Shown here one piece after another: positions 12,026 to 12,261 of a stretch of DNA of 12,261 bases; the first letter of the stretch is position 1, and each line of letters opens with the position of its first letter. Position numbers and translations under genes: made by a program. The notes under the pieces were generated by a model that saw only the letters and a list, made by a program, of their open reading frames with translations, had not been told where the DNA came from and made no database searches. This DNA is from Limnospira platensis. GTDB taxonomy: Bacteria; Cyanobacteriota; Cyanobacteriia; Cyanobacteriales; Microcoleaceae. The stretch lies in assembly GCF_046480435.1 (NCBI RefSeq), contig NZ_PKGC01000173.1. One strand, given 5' to 3'.

Positions 12026-12261
12026 TAATTAAAATACGTTCTGATGTTTGATTGAGGAGATTATTGAGCCTGATACATTTACGCGACATTTATCCGGCTA
12101 TTGCCTGACAATGCTACGATAGCACTATTACCCGTTAAGGTAACAGAGGCGGTATCCCGCAAAGCTTTTAGAAAGATTCCAAAAGCACCGTTCCAGTCCC
12201 TGGGTAGAGTGAACCCACACTCAGGACATCGGAACACTTTTGAGCCACCTAGCTGGGAATG
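12026..12261 (-). mobile_element. 3' end of an IS200/IS605-family element next to accD
   Basis: It is inferred from the TnpB fragment reading toward accD. The right end of the element must lie in or near the 53 bases between the tnpB stop (12079) and the accD start (12025). I could not fix the boundary, because these elements lack simple terminal inverted repeats and target duplications. Confidence 0.45.
12079..12261 (-). CDS. tnpB: TnpB (IS200/IS605 family OrfB), C-terminal fragment
   Basis: The reverse strand is open from the window edge for 60 codons to TAA at 12079-12081. The translation contains SKVFRCPECGFTLPRDWNGA followed by FGIFLKALRDTA. The CPEC is the second half of the TnpB zinc ribbon, and the Asp of RDWNGA is at the position of the third RuvC catalytic residue, as in cyanobacterial IS891/IS1341-type OrfB proteins. 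TnpB is an RNA-guided nuclease encoded by these elements; its guide RNA is usually made from the 3' end of the gene and the element's right end. The N-terminal bulk lies outside the window, so whether the gene is complete cannot be judged. The usual GAR after the Asp reads GAF here. Confidence 0.85.
   Translation of the reverse strand, partial: HSQLGGSKVFRCPECGFTLPRDWNGAFGIFLKALRDTASVTLTGNSAIVALSGNSRINVA

Overview
The window comes from a cyanobacterium. It carries psbV and psbV2 (photosystem II cytochrome c550 and its paralogue), a fused CobA-HemD tetrapyrrole enzyme, a bacterial-type accD, and about 14 copies of the HIP1 octamer GCGATCGC. The repeat families and gene set fit a filamentous Arthrospira/Limnospira-like genome, but that genus call is inference. 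The sequence is a draft: a 205-base N run and a single N both lie inside a tandem repeat.

Layout. Positions 1-132 hold the start of a secreted protein leaving the window on the minus strand. Positions 381-1437 hold a tandem array of palindromic units with 88 and 123 bp periods. Three small membrane-protein genes follow on the minus strand: DUF2752 (2282-2719), TM2 (1858-2124) and an unlisted 57-residue protein (1599-1772) that may be frameshifted. A second array in the same orientation lies at 2891-3214. A strange tract almost free of T on the plus strand follows (about 3265-3640), then another inverted repeat (3645-3732). A four-helix membrane protein with a coiled-coil tail is at 3775-4551, minus strand.

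The middle block is on the plus strand. It holds cobA-hemD (4773-6308), an exported trypsin-like protease with TPR repeats (6447-7643), and a response regulator with REC, PAS and class III cyclase domains (7781-9523) that ends at a clear rho-independent terminator. The right block is on the minus strand. It holds the 3' end of a TnpB gene (12079-12261), accD (11072-12025), psbV (10270-10761) and psbV2 (9591-10079).

Functionally the conserved genes are housekeeping: fatty-acid synthesis (accD), PSII oxygen-evolution support (psbV), siroheme/cobalamin and heme precursors (cobA-hemD) and cAMP-type signalling. The left third (1-3740) is accessory in character and dominated by repeats. The items most worth a second look are the T-depleted tract, the higher-order repeat arrays, the possibly frameshifted small membrane gene next to TM2 and DUF2752, and the TnpB end abutting accD.
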